From NCBI GenBank assembly GCA_009885695.1, contig VFKE01000181.1, forward strand, positions 1 through 39,419: 39,419 nt of DNA, in the 5' to 3' direction. This document shows positions 15,044 to 23,794 of the stretch, one piece after another. A program made the translations under genes and the position numbers. A model generated the notes under the pieces. The model was not told the origin of the DNA and ran no database searches. It saw nothing but the letters and a program-made list of their open reading frames with translations. The stretch comes from Verrucomicrobiota bacterium (GTDB lineage Bacteria > Verrucomicrobiota > Verrucomicrobiia > Verrucomicrobiales > Verrucomicrobiaceae). Each line of letters opens with the position of its first letter. Within the stretch, counting starts at the first letter, position 1.

Positions 15044-18028
15044 ATGCCCGAACTCGACAAGACCTACACCGCCGCGGAAGTCGAAGCCCGCTGGTATCAG
15101 CAATGGCTTGATGACAAAGCCTTCGTGGCTGATCCCGCGCGCGTCAGTGAGAAGCGCCCGGCCTATTCCATCGTCATCCCGCCGCCGAACGTCACGGGCA
15201 TCCTCACACTCGGCCATGTTCTGAACAACACCATCCAGGACATCTTGTGCCGACGTGCCCGCATGCTGGGCAAGGAGGTGCTCTGGCTGCCCGGCACCGA
15301 CCACGCCGGCATCGCCACGCAGAACGTGGTGGAGAAGACCCTCAAAAAACAAGGTGGCATCAAGCATCGTGACGACCTCGGCCGCGAGAAGCTGGTGGAG
15401 AAGATCTGGGAATGGAAGGAGAAGCACGGCGGGATCATCATCCAGCAGCTCAAGAAGCTCGGCGCGTCCTGCGACTGGAGCCGTGAGCGATTCACGATGG
15501 ACGAGGACTACTCGTGTTGCGTGCAAAAGGTCTTTGTCGATCTCTACAAGAAGGGCCTCATCTACCGAGGCAAACGCATGGTGAACTGGTGCCCGTCATC
15601 CCTCACCGCGTTGAGCGACGAGGAAGTGGTGATGAAGACGCAGAAAGGTTTACTTTACCATTTTAAGGTCGAGGTCGTGGAGCAGCCCGGCACCTGGCTG
15701 GAGATCGCCACCACGCGACCGGAGACGATTCCCGGCGACATGGCCATCGCGGTCAATCCGAAGGACGAACGTTATAAACATCTTATCGGGAAGCACGCGC
15801 GTCGTCCGCTGCCGCTGGAGAATCAAGCTGCACTGCCTATCATTGGCGATGAGCATGTTGATTACGAGTTCGGCACCGGCGTTCTCAAGGTGACGCCCGC
15901 GCATGACAAAGCGGATTACGAGATATTACTACGCTATCGTGCAGCGGTGATGGCGGCCAGTTCTGAACTTGTCGACAAGTATTCCCAAGGCCCGATTGAC
16001 ATCATGCTGCCGAACGGCGTGATGAACAATCTCGCCGGTAAAGATCTCGCGGGCATCGAACGCTTTGAGGCGCGGAAGATTGCCATCGCATTGCTTACTG
16101 AAATGGGCGCGATGGTAAAGGAAGAGCCGCATCAAAACAATGTGGGCTACTCCGAACGCGCCGACGTGCCGATTGAGCATCGTCTAAGCGAGCAGTGGTT
16201 CTTGAAGTATCCGAGTGTGGAAGCGGCGCGCGAATGTGTTGCGGGTAGGGCGGGCGTCTCGCCTGCCGAAGCGGGCATCATGCCCGGTTCTTCAGAGGCA
16301 TCCGGCAAGATGCCGGACGCGGCAGGCGGGACGCCCGCCCTACCCCAAATGCGCTTTTTCCCCGACCGCTGGGCGAAGGTCTATGACCACTGGATGGGCA
16401 ACCTGCAGGACTGGTGCATCTCGCGCCAGTTGTGGTGGGGGCATCGGGTGCCGGTGTGGTATCTACCTCATAATCCGGATGGTCTCACGGAGGAGCAACG
16501 ACGAGTGGCGGAGATCATTAAGAACAAGTCAGACTTACGATATTCGTTCATAACGGGCAGGGGATTCGCCTACTGTGACATCGAACCGCCTACAGGAGGA
16601 AACTGGTTGCAGGACCCCGACGTTCTCGACACCTGGTTCAGCTCCTGGCTCTGGCCCTTTGCCACAATGGGGTGGCCGAATAAAACCGCCGACTTAAAGG
16701 CTTTCTATCCCACGACCGATCTCGTCACCGGTCCGGATATTATTTTCTTCTGGGTGGCTCGCATGATCATGGCCGGCTACGAGTGGATGGGGGAGATGCC
16801 GTTCAAGAACGTGTATTTCACCGGCATCATCCGCGACAAACAGGGCCGCAAAATGAGCAAGAGTCTCGGCAACTCGCCCGACCCATTGGAACTCATCGAA
16901 AAGTTCGGTGCCGATGCTCTGCGCTTCGGCATCATGCGCAGTGCGCCGCTCGGCGCGGATATCGCGTTCGACGATAAGAACGTCGAGCTGGGCCGCAACT
17001 TCTGCACCAAGCTATGGAATGCGGCGCGCTTCCGCCAGATGCAAAGTAGCTCAGGCGTCTCGCCTGAGACGAGTTCAACAGGCATCCCGCCTGTTGCCAC
17101 CGAAGCCGAGATCAATCCCGCACTGCTCACCAGCGACGATAAATGGATCCTCTTCCGCCTCAACACCGCGATCAACGAAGTGACGTCCGCACTTGAAGAA
17201 TACCGTTTCAGCGACGCCACTGCCACGCTCTACCGCTTTTTCTGGAGCGAGTATTGCGACTGGTATGTCGAGGCCAGCAAGGCCGTCTTACAAGGGAGCG
17301 CGGGCGTCTCGCCCGTGAATTCAGACGGCACGGGCGAGACGCCCGCGCTCCCTTCACGCAAGGCCAACACGCTGGCCGTGATGGACTTTGTGCTCGGGCA
17401 CACTCTGCGTCTCTTTCATCCCTTCCTGCCCTTCATCACCGAGGAGCTGTGGCACGGCATGGGCTTTAACGCTGACATGCCGGAGAATCAGGGCGGGAAA
17501 AGCATCATGTTCGCTCCGTGGCCCAAACCATTCAGCGAAGACGAACTCGCGCACTTCGGCATTCTCCCGGAAGACGAAAAGACCGCGAACGACAAATACG
17601 AAACGGTCAACCTCGGTCGCGGGCTCAAGAGCACGTTCAACATTACCAAGCGGGTCCGCTTCGTTATCAAGCCGAAGCAGGAACTTCCCGCGCACGAGAT
17701 CGAAGTCCTTCGCATTCTTCTCAACGCCGATCCGCTCGACGTGGACGCAAGCTACGCCGCCAAGAAAGGCACGCCTGTCGTGCTCACCCCGCTCGGCGAA
17801 CTTTTCCTTCCGCTCGAAGGCCTCATTGATGTCGAAGCCGAACGCGCCCGTGTGACGAAGGAACTCAACAAGGCCAGCGACGAACTCGGCAAAGTGCGCG
17901 GCAAGCTGGCCGACGAAAATTTCATCAGCAAAGTGCCGCAGAAGGTGCTCGACGAACACAAGCAGCGCGAGGCGGACTGGGCCGCACAACTAGCAAAATT
18001 GAAGACAATGCTGGAGACGCTGGGTTAA
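15044..18028 (+). CDS. valS: Valyl-tRNA synthetase with three palindromic insertions
   Basis: A class I aminoacyl-tRNA synthetase charging tRNA-Val, 994 residues. I chose the ATG at 15044 because [20 protein letters not shown] is the normal N-terminus. The HIGH-type motif is in [18 protein letters not shown] (about 46-64), the editing domain follows, [14 protein letters not shown] carries KMSKS near 603-607, and the C-terminal anticodon domain ends in a coiled-coil tRNA arm ([20 protein letters not shown]). Three in-frame segments foreign to the family interrupt it: about residues 400-434 (AGVSPA...GGTPALP), 669-685 ([15 protein letters not shown]) and 750-771 (AGVSPV...GETPALP). Each corresponds to a DNA palindrome and each lies between conserved blocks, so the enzyme is probably active. 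Confidence 0.95.
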   Translation: MPELDKTYTAAEVEARWYQQWLDDKAFVADPARVSEKRPAYSIVIPPPNVTGILTLGHVLNNTIQDILCRRARMLGKEVLWLPGTDHAGIATQNVVEKTLKKQGGIKHRDDLGREKLVEKIWEWKEKHGGIIIQQLKKLGASCDWSRERFTMDEDYSCCVQKVFVDLYKKGLIYRGKRMVNWCPSSLTALSDEEVVMKTQKGLLYHFKVEVVEQPGTWLEIATTRPETIPGDMAIAVNPKDERYKHLIGKHARRPLPLENQAALPIIGDEHVDYEFGTGVLKVTPAHDKADYEILLRYRAAVMAASSELVDKYSQGPIDIMLPNGVMNNLAGKDLAGIERFEARKIAIALLTEMGAMVKEEPHQNNVGYSERADVPIEHRLSEQWFLKYPSVEAARECVAGRAGVSPAEAGIMPGSSEASGKMPDAAGGTPALPQMRFFPDRWAKVYDHWMGNLQDWCISRQLWWGHRVPVWYLPHNPDGLTEEQRRVAEIIKNKSDLRYSFITGRGFAYCDIEPPTGGNWLQDPDVLDTWFSSWLWPFATMGWPNKTADLKAFYPTTDLVTGPDIIFFWVARMIMAGYEWMGEMPFKNVYFTGIIRDKQGRKMSKSLGNSPDPLELIEKFGADALRFGIMRSAPLGADIAFDDKNVELGRNFCTKLWNAARFRQMQSSSGVSPETSSTGIPPVATEAEINPALLTSDDKWILFRLNTAINEVTSALEEYRFSDATATLYRFFWSEYCDWYVEASKAVLQGSAGVSPVNSDGTGETPALPSRKANTLAVMDFVLGHTLRLFHPFLPFITEELWHGMGFNADMPENQGGKSIMFAPWPKPFSEDELAHFGILPEDEKTANDKYETVNLGRGLKSTFNITKRVRFVIKPKQELPAHEIEVLRILLNADPLDVDASYAAKKGTPVVLTPLGELFLPLEGLIDVEAERARVTKELNKASDELGKVRGKLADENFISKVPQKVLDEHKQREADWAAQLAKLKTMLETLG
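16243..16345. repeat. Intragenic palindromic element A in valS
   Basis: Two 25-base arms (16243-16267 and 16321-16345) are inverted copies with one mismatch. Each arm holds a hairpin with core GGCG-TCT-CGCC or its complement. Two smaller perfect hairpins sit between them: CGGGCA-TCA-TGCCCG (16272-16286) and TCCGGCA-AGA-TGCCGGA (16301-16317). The element is read in frame as AGVSPAEAG...GGTPALP between the conserved ECVA and QMRFFPDRW segments of valyl-tRNA synthetase. Confidence 0.85.
17050..17096. repeat. Intragenic palindromic element B in valS
   Basis: Two adjacent hairpins, CTCAGGCG-TCT-CGCCTGAG (17050-17068) and CAACAGGC-ATCCC-GCCTGTTG (17076-17096), both with perfect 8-base stems. It shares the 11-base core GGCGTCTCGCC and the GVSP reading frame with elements A and C, but the outer stem bases differ in a compensatory way. 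It lacks the long outer inverted arms of A and C. Confidence 0.8.
17292..17354. repeat. Intragenic palindromic element C in valS
   Basis: A perfect 26-base inverted repeat (17292-17317 and 17329-17354) around an 11-base centre, 63 bases in all, so exactly 21 codons. Each arm contains CGGGCG-TCT-CGCCCG or its complement. It is translated as [20 protein letters not shown] between the conserved [10 protein letters not shown] and [14 protein letters not shown] blocks. Confidence 0.88.
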
Positions 18029-18140
18029 TCATGAATGGAAGACAGGGACGCGCTCTATTCGACTAATCCGGTGACTGATGAGAATTGCGATGTAACAGAC
18101 CAGAAATTTGGGACGCGACCAGCGCACCCCAGCCAGAAAA

Positions 18141-20060
18141 ATGGAAGGCCTCGATACCGCCATCGCCAACACCCGTGCTCATTTGCTCTCGCTGCGGAAT
18201 GCCGTGGGGCACTGGGAGGGCGAACTTTCCAGCAGCGCGTTGTCCACGGCGTCGGCTATCGTGGCGCTGAGCCTGGTAGATGCAGATGAAGATCAGGCAC
18301 GTATCGCAAGCGGTGCGCAATGGCTCATTACGAATCAAAACGCCGATGGTGGCTGGGGTGACACGACGATCAGCAAATCGAATCTCTCCACGACGCTGCT
18401 GTGCTGGTCAGCACTGGGTTTGTATGAACGCGTCGTTCAGGCAGCGAGAGACCGCGCCGAGCCCATCACGGGCAGGGTGCCGGGCGAGCGGATGCAAATG
18501 CTGCACCGATGCGAAACATGGATTCGCGAACGTGTCGGTTCACTGGAACCTGATGCCATCTGCAAGGCCGTGGTCGCGCGTTACGGGAAGGACAAGACGT
18601 TTTCTGTGCCGATACTCATGACTTGTGCAATCGGCGGACGACTTGGGCCGCATGATGAGGCATGGCAACGCGTGCTGGCGCTGCCGTTTGAACTGGCTGC
18701 GTTTCCGCGATCGTGGTTTGGTGCGATCGGACTTCCAGTGGTGAGCTACGCGCTGCCTGCTTTGATTGCGATTGGTCATGCGCGCTTTTATCATGCGTCG
18801 CCGCGTTGGTGGAATCCGCTGCGGTGGCTGAGGTCATGGTTCTGGCCTCGGATTTCTCCGATGTTGAAGGCGCTGCAGCCCGGCACAGGCGGATATCTTG
18901 AAGCCACGCCCCTGACGAGCTTTGTCACGATGGCTCTGGCGGCCTCAGGACAGAAGGACCACTCGTGTGTGCCGGATGCGGTGCGATTTCTCAATGCCTC
19001 GCAACGGGAGGATGGGAGTTGGGCGATTGATACGAATCTGGCCACATGGGCAACGACGCTGGCGGTGAAGGCGCTTTACGGGAGCGCGGGCACCCCTGCC
19101 CGCAATCAAACCGACTTGGGCGGCGAAGCCGCGAACATGAATGAAGCGGACAAGAGTGTCCGCGCTCCTCTCATGGACTGGCTTCTCTCCCAGCAACACA
19201 AGGTGATACATCCGTTCACGAACGCAGCTCCTGGCGCTTGGGCTTGGACAGACTTGCCGGGCGGAGTTCCAGATGCGGATGACACTAGCGGAGCACTGAT
19301 TGCGCTGTGGCATCTCTGCAAATCGGATGAAGAGCGGAGCGAGATGCTGCCCGCAGTTAATGCGGGCATCACGTGGTTGCTTGATTTGCAAAACCGTGAC
19401 GGCGGCATTCCGACCTTCTGTCGCGGCTGGGGCACGCTTCCGTTCGACCGCAGCGCGCCGGAGATCACAGCCCATGCGCTCTGGGCCTGTTCTCTCTGGA
19501 ATCATTTGCTGAGTGATGAAATCAAGCTGCGCATTGTGAGAAGTGGAAAGCGCGCCATCGAGTATTTGAATAAATCCCAGCGCGCTGATGGCTCATGGGT
19601 TCCGCTCTGGTTCGGCAATGAACATGCGCCTGATGAGAACGATCCGGTGCACGGTACCGCGATGGTGGTGCTGGCGCTGGCCAATGTTATTCGTGCGCAT
19701 GGACCCGCACGTCGTGCATTGCATTGGGGTGTGGAATTTCTCATCGCAAGTCAGCATCCCTCGGGCGGCTGGGGTGGTGCCCGAGGCGTTGACCCAACGG
19801 TGGAAGAAACAGCGGGCGCCGTGCACGCGATGGCTGTTTGTCTAAACTTGCTGGCTCTGCCGGACAACTATCTTTCGATTCTAGTAGAACCCGTCCAGCG
19901 CGGCACCCGGTGGCTGATCGAGCAGACGCGAAACGGAACGACTTTCCCTGCTGCACCGATCGGTCTCTACTTCGCTCGGCTTTGGTATCATGAAAAAATG
20001 TATCCCGTGGTCTGGTCGCTTTCGGCTCTGAAACAATGCCGGCTCGCGCTCAGGGAGTGA
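18141..20060 (+). CDS. Class II terpene cyclase, squalene-hopene cyclase family
   Basis: A 639-residue protein of the squalene/oxidosqualene cyclase superfamily, which cyclises a linear isoprenoid by protonation. The catalytic DxDD motif is present as PDADDTSGAL (Asp378, Asp380, Asp381 with the start at 18141). QW-type repeats are QNADGGWGDT, QREDGSWAID, QNRDGGIPTF, QRADGSWVPLWFG and QHPSGGWGGA. GGYLEATPLTSFVTMAL and AWAWTDLPGGVPDADD are also family-like. An Ala/Pro/Trp-rich hydrophobic segment (about 175-235) may contact the membrane. A palindromic insert (about 314-343, GSAGTPAR...ADKSVRAPL) interrupts it just before the DxDD region. No squalene synthase or hpn genes lie nearby, so the substrate is open. 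The start was chosen as MEGLDTAIANTRAHLLSLRN. Confidence 0.85.
   Translation: MEGLDTAIANTRAHLLSLRNAVGHWEGELSSSALSTASAIVALSLVDADEDQARIASGAQWLITNQNADGGWGDTTISKSNLSTTLLCWSALGLYERVVQAARDRAEPITGRVPGERMQMLHRCETWIRERVGSLEPDAICKAVVARYGKDKTFSVPILMTCAIGGRLGPHDEAWQRVLALPFELAAFPRSWFGAIGLPVVSYALPALIAIGHARFYHASPRWWNPLRWLRSWFWPRISPMLKALQPGTGGYLEATPLTSFVTMALAASGQKDHSCVPDAVRFLNASQREDGSWAIDTNLATWATTLAVKALYGSAGTPARNQTDLGGEAANMNEADKSVRAPLMDWLLSQQHKVIHPFTNAAPGAWAWTDLPGGVPDADDTSGALIALWHLCKSDEERSEMLPAVNAGITWLLDLQNRDGGIPTFCRGWGTLPFDRSAPEITAHALWACSLWNHLLSDEIKLRIVRSGKRAIEYLNKSQRADGSWVPLWFGNEHAPDENDPVHGTAMVVLALANVIRAHGPARRALHWGVEFLIASQHPSGGWGGARGVDPTVEETAGAVHAMAVCLNLLALPDNYLSILVEPVQRGTRWLIEQTRNGTTFPAAPIGLYFARLWYHEKMYPVVWSLSALKQCRLALRE
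19081..19168. repeat. Intragenic palindromic element D in the terpene cyclase gene
   Basis: Arms 19081-19103 and 19146-19168 are inverted copies over 23 bases with four mismatches. Each arm carries a perfect 7-base-pair hairpin with a 4-base loop: GCGGGCA-CCCC-TGCCCGC (19086-19103) and GCGGACA-AGAG-TGTCCGC (19146-19163). A third hairpin GCGGC-GAA-GCCGC sits at 19120-19132. It is read in frame as about 30 extra residues, GSAGTPARN...ADKSVRAPL. Confidence 0.8.
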
Positions 20061-20061
20061 G

Positions 20062-20156
20062 ATTGGAGCGGTTTAAATAATTTCGCAGCCGTGAAGCCAA
20101 AACTGCTTCCCGCACTCTTACGAGGTGCGGCACATCATTTTTAAAATTGCCCTAGA
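20062..20156. repeat. MITE-like intergenic repeat, copy 1 (short)
   Basis: Begins ATTGGAGCGGTTTAAATAAT and ends with TTTTTAAAATTGCCCTAGAG. It shares with the copy at 26319-26492 the left block (GGTTTAAATAATTTCGCAGC-type), the hairpin-like segment CCCGCACTCTTACGAGGTGC and the right AT-rich end, but lacks the middle. It fills the gap between two convergent genes. The TAG stop of the small minus-strand gene at 20152 lies in its right end. Confidence 0.7.
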
Positions 20157-20364
20157 GCAGCGTGCTGTCGTCGCTCCGCTCAAGCTTGCCGATCTTCTTC
20201 TTAATGATCTCGAGTTGCACAGTCATTTCGTGGAGGGACTTGATGCAGTCGCCCATGGTTTCCGCGTCGTTGAGCCCGGGAAGGGCGGGATGAATCTTCA
20301 TGAATTGAAGCACGATGTGCTTCGCGGCATCCCGAATCCGAATGATGGCAGCTTCACGGGTCAT
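20152..20364 (-). CDS. Small hypothetical protein
   Basis: A 70-residue hydrophilic protein starting MTREAAIIRIRDAAKHIVLQ and ending EIIKKKIGKLERSDDSTLL. It is predicted to be mostly helical, with no signal peptide or membrane segment. An upstream ATG at 20391 is possible but adds a nine-residue extension over a repeat-rich leader. I do not recognise a family. It follows rex on the same strand after about 114 bases, so it may be the last gene of a PBP-rex-small-protein unit. Its stop codon lies within the right end of a dispersed repeat. The call is supported by sensible amino-acid composition rather than by homology. Confidence 0.55.
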   Translation of the reverse strand: MTREAAIIRIRDAAKHIVLQFMKIHPALPGLNDAETMGDCIKSLHEMTVQLEIIKKKIGKLERSDDSTLL

Positions 20365-20382
20365 GGAGAGATACAAGACGAC

Positions 20383-20463
20383 AAGATTCAAGATTCAAGC
20401 CTGAGTGACGGAACAAAGATGAGTCAATCAAGTTGCTGGCAGAAAGCTTGGAAATTGAATCTT
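20383..20463. repeat. Imperfect inverted repeat between rex and the small protein gene
   Basis: An 18-base arm at 20383-20400 (AAGATTCAAGATTCAAGC) is matched by an inverted arm at 20446-20463 at 15 of 18 positions, with a 45-base loop. The left arm is itself a direct repeat of AAGATTC units. It lies downstream of rex and in the leader of the next gene, and could be a weak 3' structure. Function unknown. Confidence 0.4.
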
Positions 20464-20478
20464 CATCTCTTATATCTC

Positions 20479-21132
20479 TTATCGGATGAAATAGCTCAGG
20501 TTTTCCAGTTCCATGGCGAGGTCCACGTTGTTGACGATGATATTTTTCGGAACCTCGAGCACGACCGGGGAGAAGTTGAGGATGGCCTGAATGCCTGCGG
20601 CGACCATTTCATTTACGACCTCCTGCGCATGCAACGCCGGCACGGTCAGGATGGCCATCTTGATGTTCTGCCGGCGGATGAACCGGGTCAGGTCAGTGGC
20701 CTTCATCAGGGCCGTCTTGAGTCCCTTTGCTCGCGCGGGCACAGGTAGTGAATCGAAGGCGGCAACAATTTCGAATCCCTCCTTCTGAAAACCACCATAG
20801 CGCAGCAGGGCGGAGCCGAGGTTGCCGACCCCAACCAAGATTACGGGTTGAAGGCGCGAGCTGCCCAGCACCCCGGCGATGGCACTGCTCAGACCCGATA
20901 CATTGTAGCCGAGGCCGCGCGTGCCAAACTGTCCGAAGTGGGTCAGATCCTTGCGCAACTGGGTGGGCTTGACCCCGGCGGCCTTGGCCAGGGCCTCAGA
21001 CGATACAGTTTCCACCTTGTTCTCCTTCAACCGCTGAAGGCAGCGCTGAAAAATAGAGAGACGGTAAATGGTCTTGCGGGGGATTTCGGTATTTGTCACA
21101 TGTGAATTTTCACGAACTAAATCAAAAAGCAA
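20479..21132 (-). CDS. rex: Redox-sensing transcriptional repressor Rex
   Basis: Rex senses the NADH/NAD+ ratio and represses fermentative and respiratory genes. The 217-residue protein has a winged-helix N-terminal domain (IPRKTIYRLSIFQRCLQRL, then VKPTQLRKDLTHFGQFGTRG) and a Rossmann domain with VILVGVGNLGSALLRYGGF. Then come ILTVPALHAQEVVNEMVAAG and the conserved ILNFSPVVLEVP and NNVDLAMELENLSYF segments. The start could also be a GTG at 21099 (Val12), which is closer to the usual Rex N-terminus. That GTG sits inside a TCACATGTGA palindrome (21096-21105), a possible autoregulatory site. It lies 50 bases downstream of the penicillin-binding protein gene on the same strand. Confidence 0.94.
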   Translation of the reverse strand: MLFDLVRENSHVTNTEIPRKTIYRLSIFQRCLQRLKENKVETVSSEALAKAAGVKPTQLRKDLTHFGQFGTRGLGYNVSGLSSAIAGVLGSSRLQPVILVGVGNLGSALLRYGGFQKEGFEIVAAFDSLPVPARAKGLKTALMKATDLTRFIRRQNIKMAILTVPALHAQEVVNEMVAAGIQAILNFSPVVLEVPKNIIVNNVDLAMELENLSYFIR

Positions 21133-21182
21133 ACTGCTTTCTGGCGCGTGTCGGAACCCAGGATGGCCGAGTTTTTTATTAT

Positions 21183-23726
21183 TTACGGCTCTAGTTTTAG
21201 TGGCGGTGGCGCTTGAAGCTTGATCGGCGGCAGCACTGCGCTTTGATCTTCTTCAACGGGCAGGGCGCGCTTGATGGCAGTCCCGTCGGTGTTCACAGGC
21301 ACGGCGCGGAGCAGGGGTTGCACACTGTTGTAGGGGTCGATGCCCAGTAGCACAGGGCCTTGCATGCGAACGGGCTCGATGCCCGCCAGTTTGGGATTGG
21401 GATCGGACGGAGGGAGCGCGCCGGATTCCTCAGGCCGTGCCGCGCCCAAGCCACCAGGAACGTCAGCATTGCTATGCAGGTCGCAGTAATTGTCGAAGGC
21501 TGAATTGCGGCGCAACACCTCCTTCTGCGTATCGCGAACGGAGCGGGAGCCGCCGTGAACAGGATCAGGCACTTTCTCATAGCAGGCATCGGTGGCACGC
21601 AGTCCGCTTTTGCGACAGACCTCGACGAGGAGCGCGTCCTGCGGTGTTGCAATTTCCTCGGGCTTGTAATCTTTGCGTGTGGCGTTCATGGCATCCACCC
21701 AGATGGGCAGCACGATGCGGTTGGAGAATGCGCCGCTGTAAATGGATTTCTGCTGGTCGAACCCACACCATACACCGCAAGTTACGGCGCTGGTGTAGCC
21801 GACGAACCACAAGTCCTTAAAGTCGTAGTTGGTGCCGGTCTTGCCCGCTGCGGGAAAACTTTCCAGCCCATATTCGTCATAAGCGGGTTTGCCCGTCCCG
21901 CGTTTGAGTGCATCCGTGAGACAGGTGTGCGTTTGATAAGCTGCAATTTCGTCCATCACCGTCACTCCGTCCTCGGTATCTTCCTTAATCTGATGAATTA
22001 CTTTGCCGTCCTTGTCCGTGATACGCTGGACGAGACGTATTTCCTTGGGCCGCTTTCCGCTGTTGGCGAAAGAGGAGTAAGCCAGGCACATTTCGTCGAG
22101 TTTTACCTCGCTGGCACCGAGGAAGCTGCTGGCATATTCACGCAACGTTGACTTGATGCCGGCTTTCTGCGCGAACTCCTTGAGCCATTCCAGACCGATC
22201 TTTTCACCAAGGCGTACTGTCGCGGCATTTCGACTCTGCAACAGCGCCTCGCGCGCGGTGATGGTGTCGGCATATTTCGTTTCATCCTGCTCCGTGCCCC
22301 ATTCGCCGAGGATGCCGGTGAGCCCCCCGATCATGACTCGTCGGTTGTCGATCGGCCCGTCCTCAATATGAAGCCCGGGGAAATACTCCGGCTTCTGGAA
22401 CGCCGCGGCGTAGAGGAAGGGAAGAAAAGCGGTGCCCGCGGGCCGGCGCGACTGCACAGCGCGGTTGAACATGCTGTCCAGATAATTGCGACCACCCACC
22501 ATCGCGAGCACGCCACCGTCGTGGTTGTCCATCATCAGCACTGCTGCTTGAAGATATTCCGGCTGCGGCCGCAGCACTTCCGCCGCGCCCTCCTCAGAAC
22601 GGAGTTTCTTATCCTTCGAACTGATTTTCTTTTTGAAATCCTCAAGCAAGACCCGGTATTGCGCATAGGTCTGGTGCATGTAGCTGGCGCGATTTTCCAC
22701 TTCGGCGAGTCGCTTGCTAACGGCCTCCTCGGCCGCTTTTTGCAGTGTGCGATCAATGGTGGTGTAAATCTTGAAGCCGCCGAGTTGTGCAGCCTCGTCG
22801 CCGACGATCTTCATCACCTCCTGGCGCACTTCCTCGTAAACGTAGGTCAGCCGGGAGTCCGCCACTCGCGTCGTCGTCACCACCGGTTGTTCGGAATACT
22901 TGCGATACTCACTCCCTGTGATGTAGCCGTCATCCAACATGCGGTCGAGCACATGATTGCGCGCTTTTTTGCAGCGGTCGGCAAAGCGCAAGGGCTGAAG
23001 GTTGTTGGGACTTTTTATGATGCCGCAGATGGTGGCGGATTCCAGCAGGTCAAGATTCTTGACGTCTTTGCCAAAGTATCCCTGAGCTGCGGCCTGCACG
23101 CCGTAGAAACCGCCGCCGAAATAAATGCGGTTGAGATAGAGCTCGAGGATTTCGGATTTTGAAAATTTGTTCTCAAGTCGTTCCGCAAGAAATACCTCCA
23201 CCAGTTTGCGTTTGTAGCGCGATGATTTTTGCCCGGTTTCGAGTTCTTTGAGCTTGAAGGCGTCGCGAGCAAGTTGCTGGGTGATCGTGCTCGCGCCCTG
23301 CGTCTCCGCGCCGGCCTTGTAGTTTAGCCACATCGCACGGACAATGCCAATGTAGTCCACGCCGCTGTGTTGGAAGAAGCGCGAGTCCTCCTCTGAAGTG
23401 AGTGCCTGGATGAAGTGCATCGGCACCAGCCCGATCTTCACCGGCGTGCGGTTAAAAACATAAATGCGTCCCATTTCATCGCCCTTACGATCGAAAATGA
23501 CGCTGGCGCGTTCGATCTTGTGGACCTCGTCGAGGTCAAATAACTCCGCCTGTTCGCGCAGCGGGCGGACCACGGCGAGCAACACGGCGAGCACTGCCAC
23601 GCCGAAGACAAGAAAAAGAATGACGAGCACGCCGAACCAGGTGCGACGGAAAAACGGCACCCGTTGGCGCAGATTGCGGCCGCCCAGGCGGAGAAGATCG
23701 AGGTATTCGTTGCCTTTCTTGCCCAT
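21183..23726 (-). CDS. Class A penicillin-binding protein with altered transpeptidase motif
   Basis: A bifunctional PBP1A-type protein of 847 residues from the ATG at 23726. It has a short cytoplasmic N-terminus, one membrane segment (FGVLVILFLVFGVAVLAVLL), then a GT51 glycosyltransferase domain with EDSRFFQHSGVD, GASTITQQLARDAF and ILELYLNRIYFGGGFYGVQA. The transpeptidase domain keeps SRN (Ser498) and KTGT (Lys629). However, where the nucleophile motif SxxK is expected, after SRRPAG, the sequence reads TAFL (Thr432 to Leu435) followed by PFLYAAAF. Both the catalytic Ser and Lys are absent by this reading. The glycosyltransferase half looks intact. The long Pro-rich C-terminus is probably disordered. 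It is divergent from a methyltransferase gene across 68 bases. Confidence 0.92.
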   Translation of the reverse strand: MGKKGNEYLDLLRLGGRNLRQRVPFFRRTWFGVLVILFLVFGVAVLAVLLAVVRPLREQAELFDLDEVHKIERASVIFDRKGDEMGRIYVFNRTPVKIGLVPMHFIQALTSEEDSRFFQHSGVDYIGIVRAMWLNYKAGAETQGASTITQQLARDAFKLKELETGQKSSRYKRKLVEVFLAERLENKFSKSEILELYLNRIYFGGGFYGVQAAAQGYFGKDVKNLDLLESATICGIIKSPNNLQPLRFADRCKKARNHVLDRMLDDGYITGSEYRKYSEQPVVTTTRVADSRLTYVYEEVRQEVMKIVGDEAAQLGGFKIYTTIDRTLQKAAEEAVSKRLAEVENRASYMHQTYAQYRVLLEDFKKKISSKDKKLRSEEGAAEVLRPQPEYLQAAVLMMDNHDGGVLAMVGGRNYLDSMFNRAVQSRRPAGTAFLPFLYAAAFQKPEYFPGLHIEDGPIDNRRVMIGGLTGILGEWGTEQDETKYADTITAREALLQSRNAATVRLGEKIGLEWLKEFAQKAGIKSTLREYASSFLGASEVKLDEMCLAYSSFANSGKRPKEIRLVQRITDKDGKVIHQIKEDTEDGVTVMDEIAAYQTHTCLTDALKRGTGKPAYDEYGLESFPAAGKTGTNYDFKDLWFVGYTSAVTCGVWCGFDQQKSIYSGAFSNRIVLPIWVDAMNATRKDYKPEEIATPQDALLVEVCRKSGLRATDACYEKVPDPVHGGSRSVRDTQKEVLRRNSAFDNYCDLHSNADVPGGLGAARPEESGALPPSDPNPKLAGIEPVRMQGPVLLGIDPYNSVQPLLRAVPVNTDGTAIKRALPVEEDQSAVLPPIKLQAPPPLKLEP

Positions 23727-23794
23727 GGGCTGTTGCAAATTAACGAAGCCGTTTGGCTTCCGGGTGGGCCTGAAGTATAACGCGTCATCTGAAA

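Noticed and set aside
21401-21470. Pro/Gly-rich C-terminal stretch of the penicillin-binding protein as a further palindromic element
   Set aside because: The protein segment superficially resembles the repeat-encoded peptides, but the DNA lacks paired arms and hairpins.
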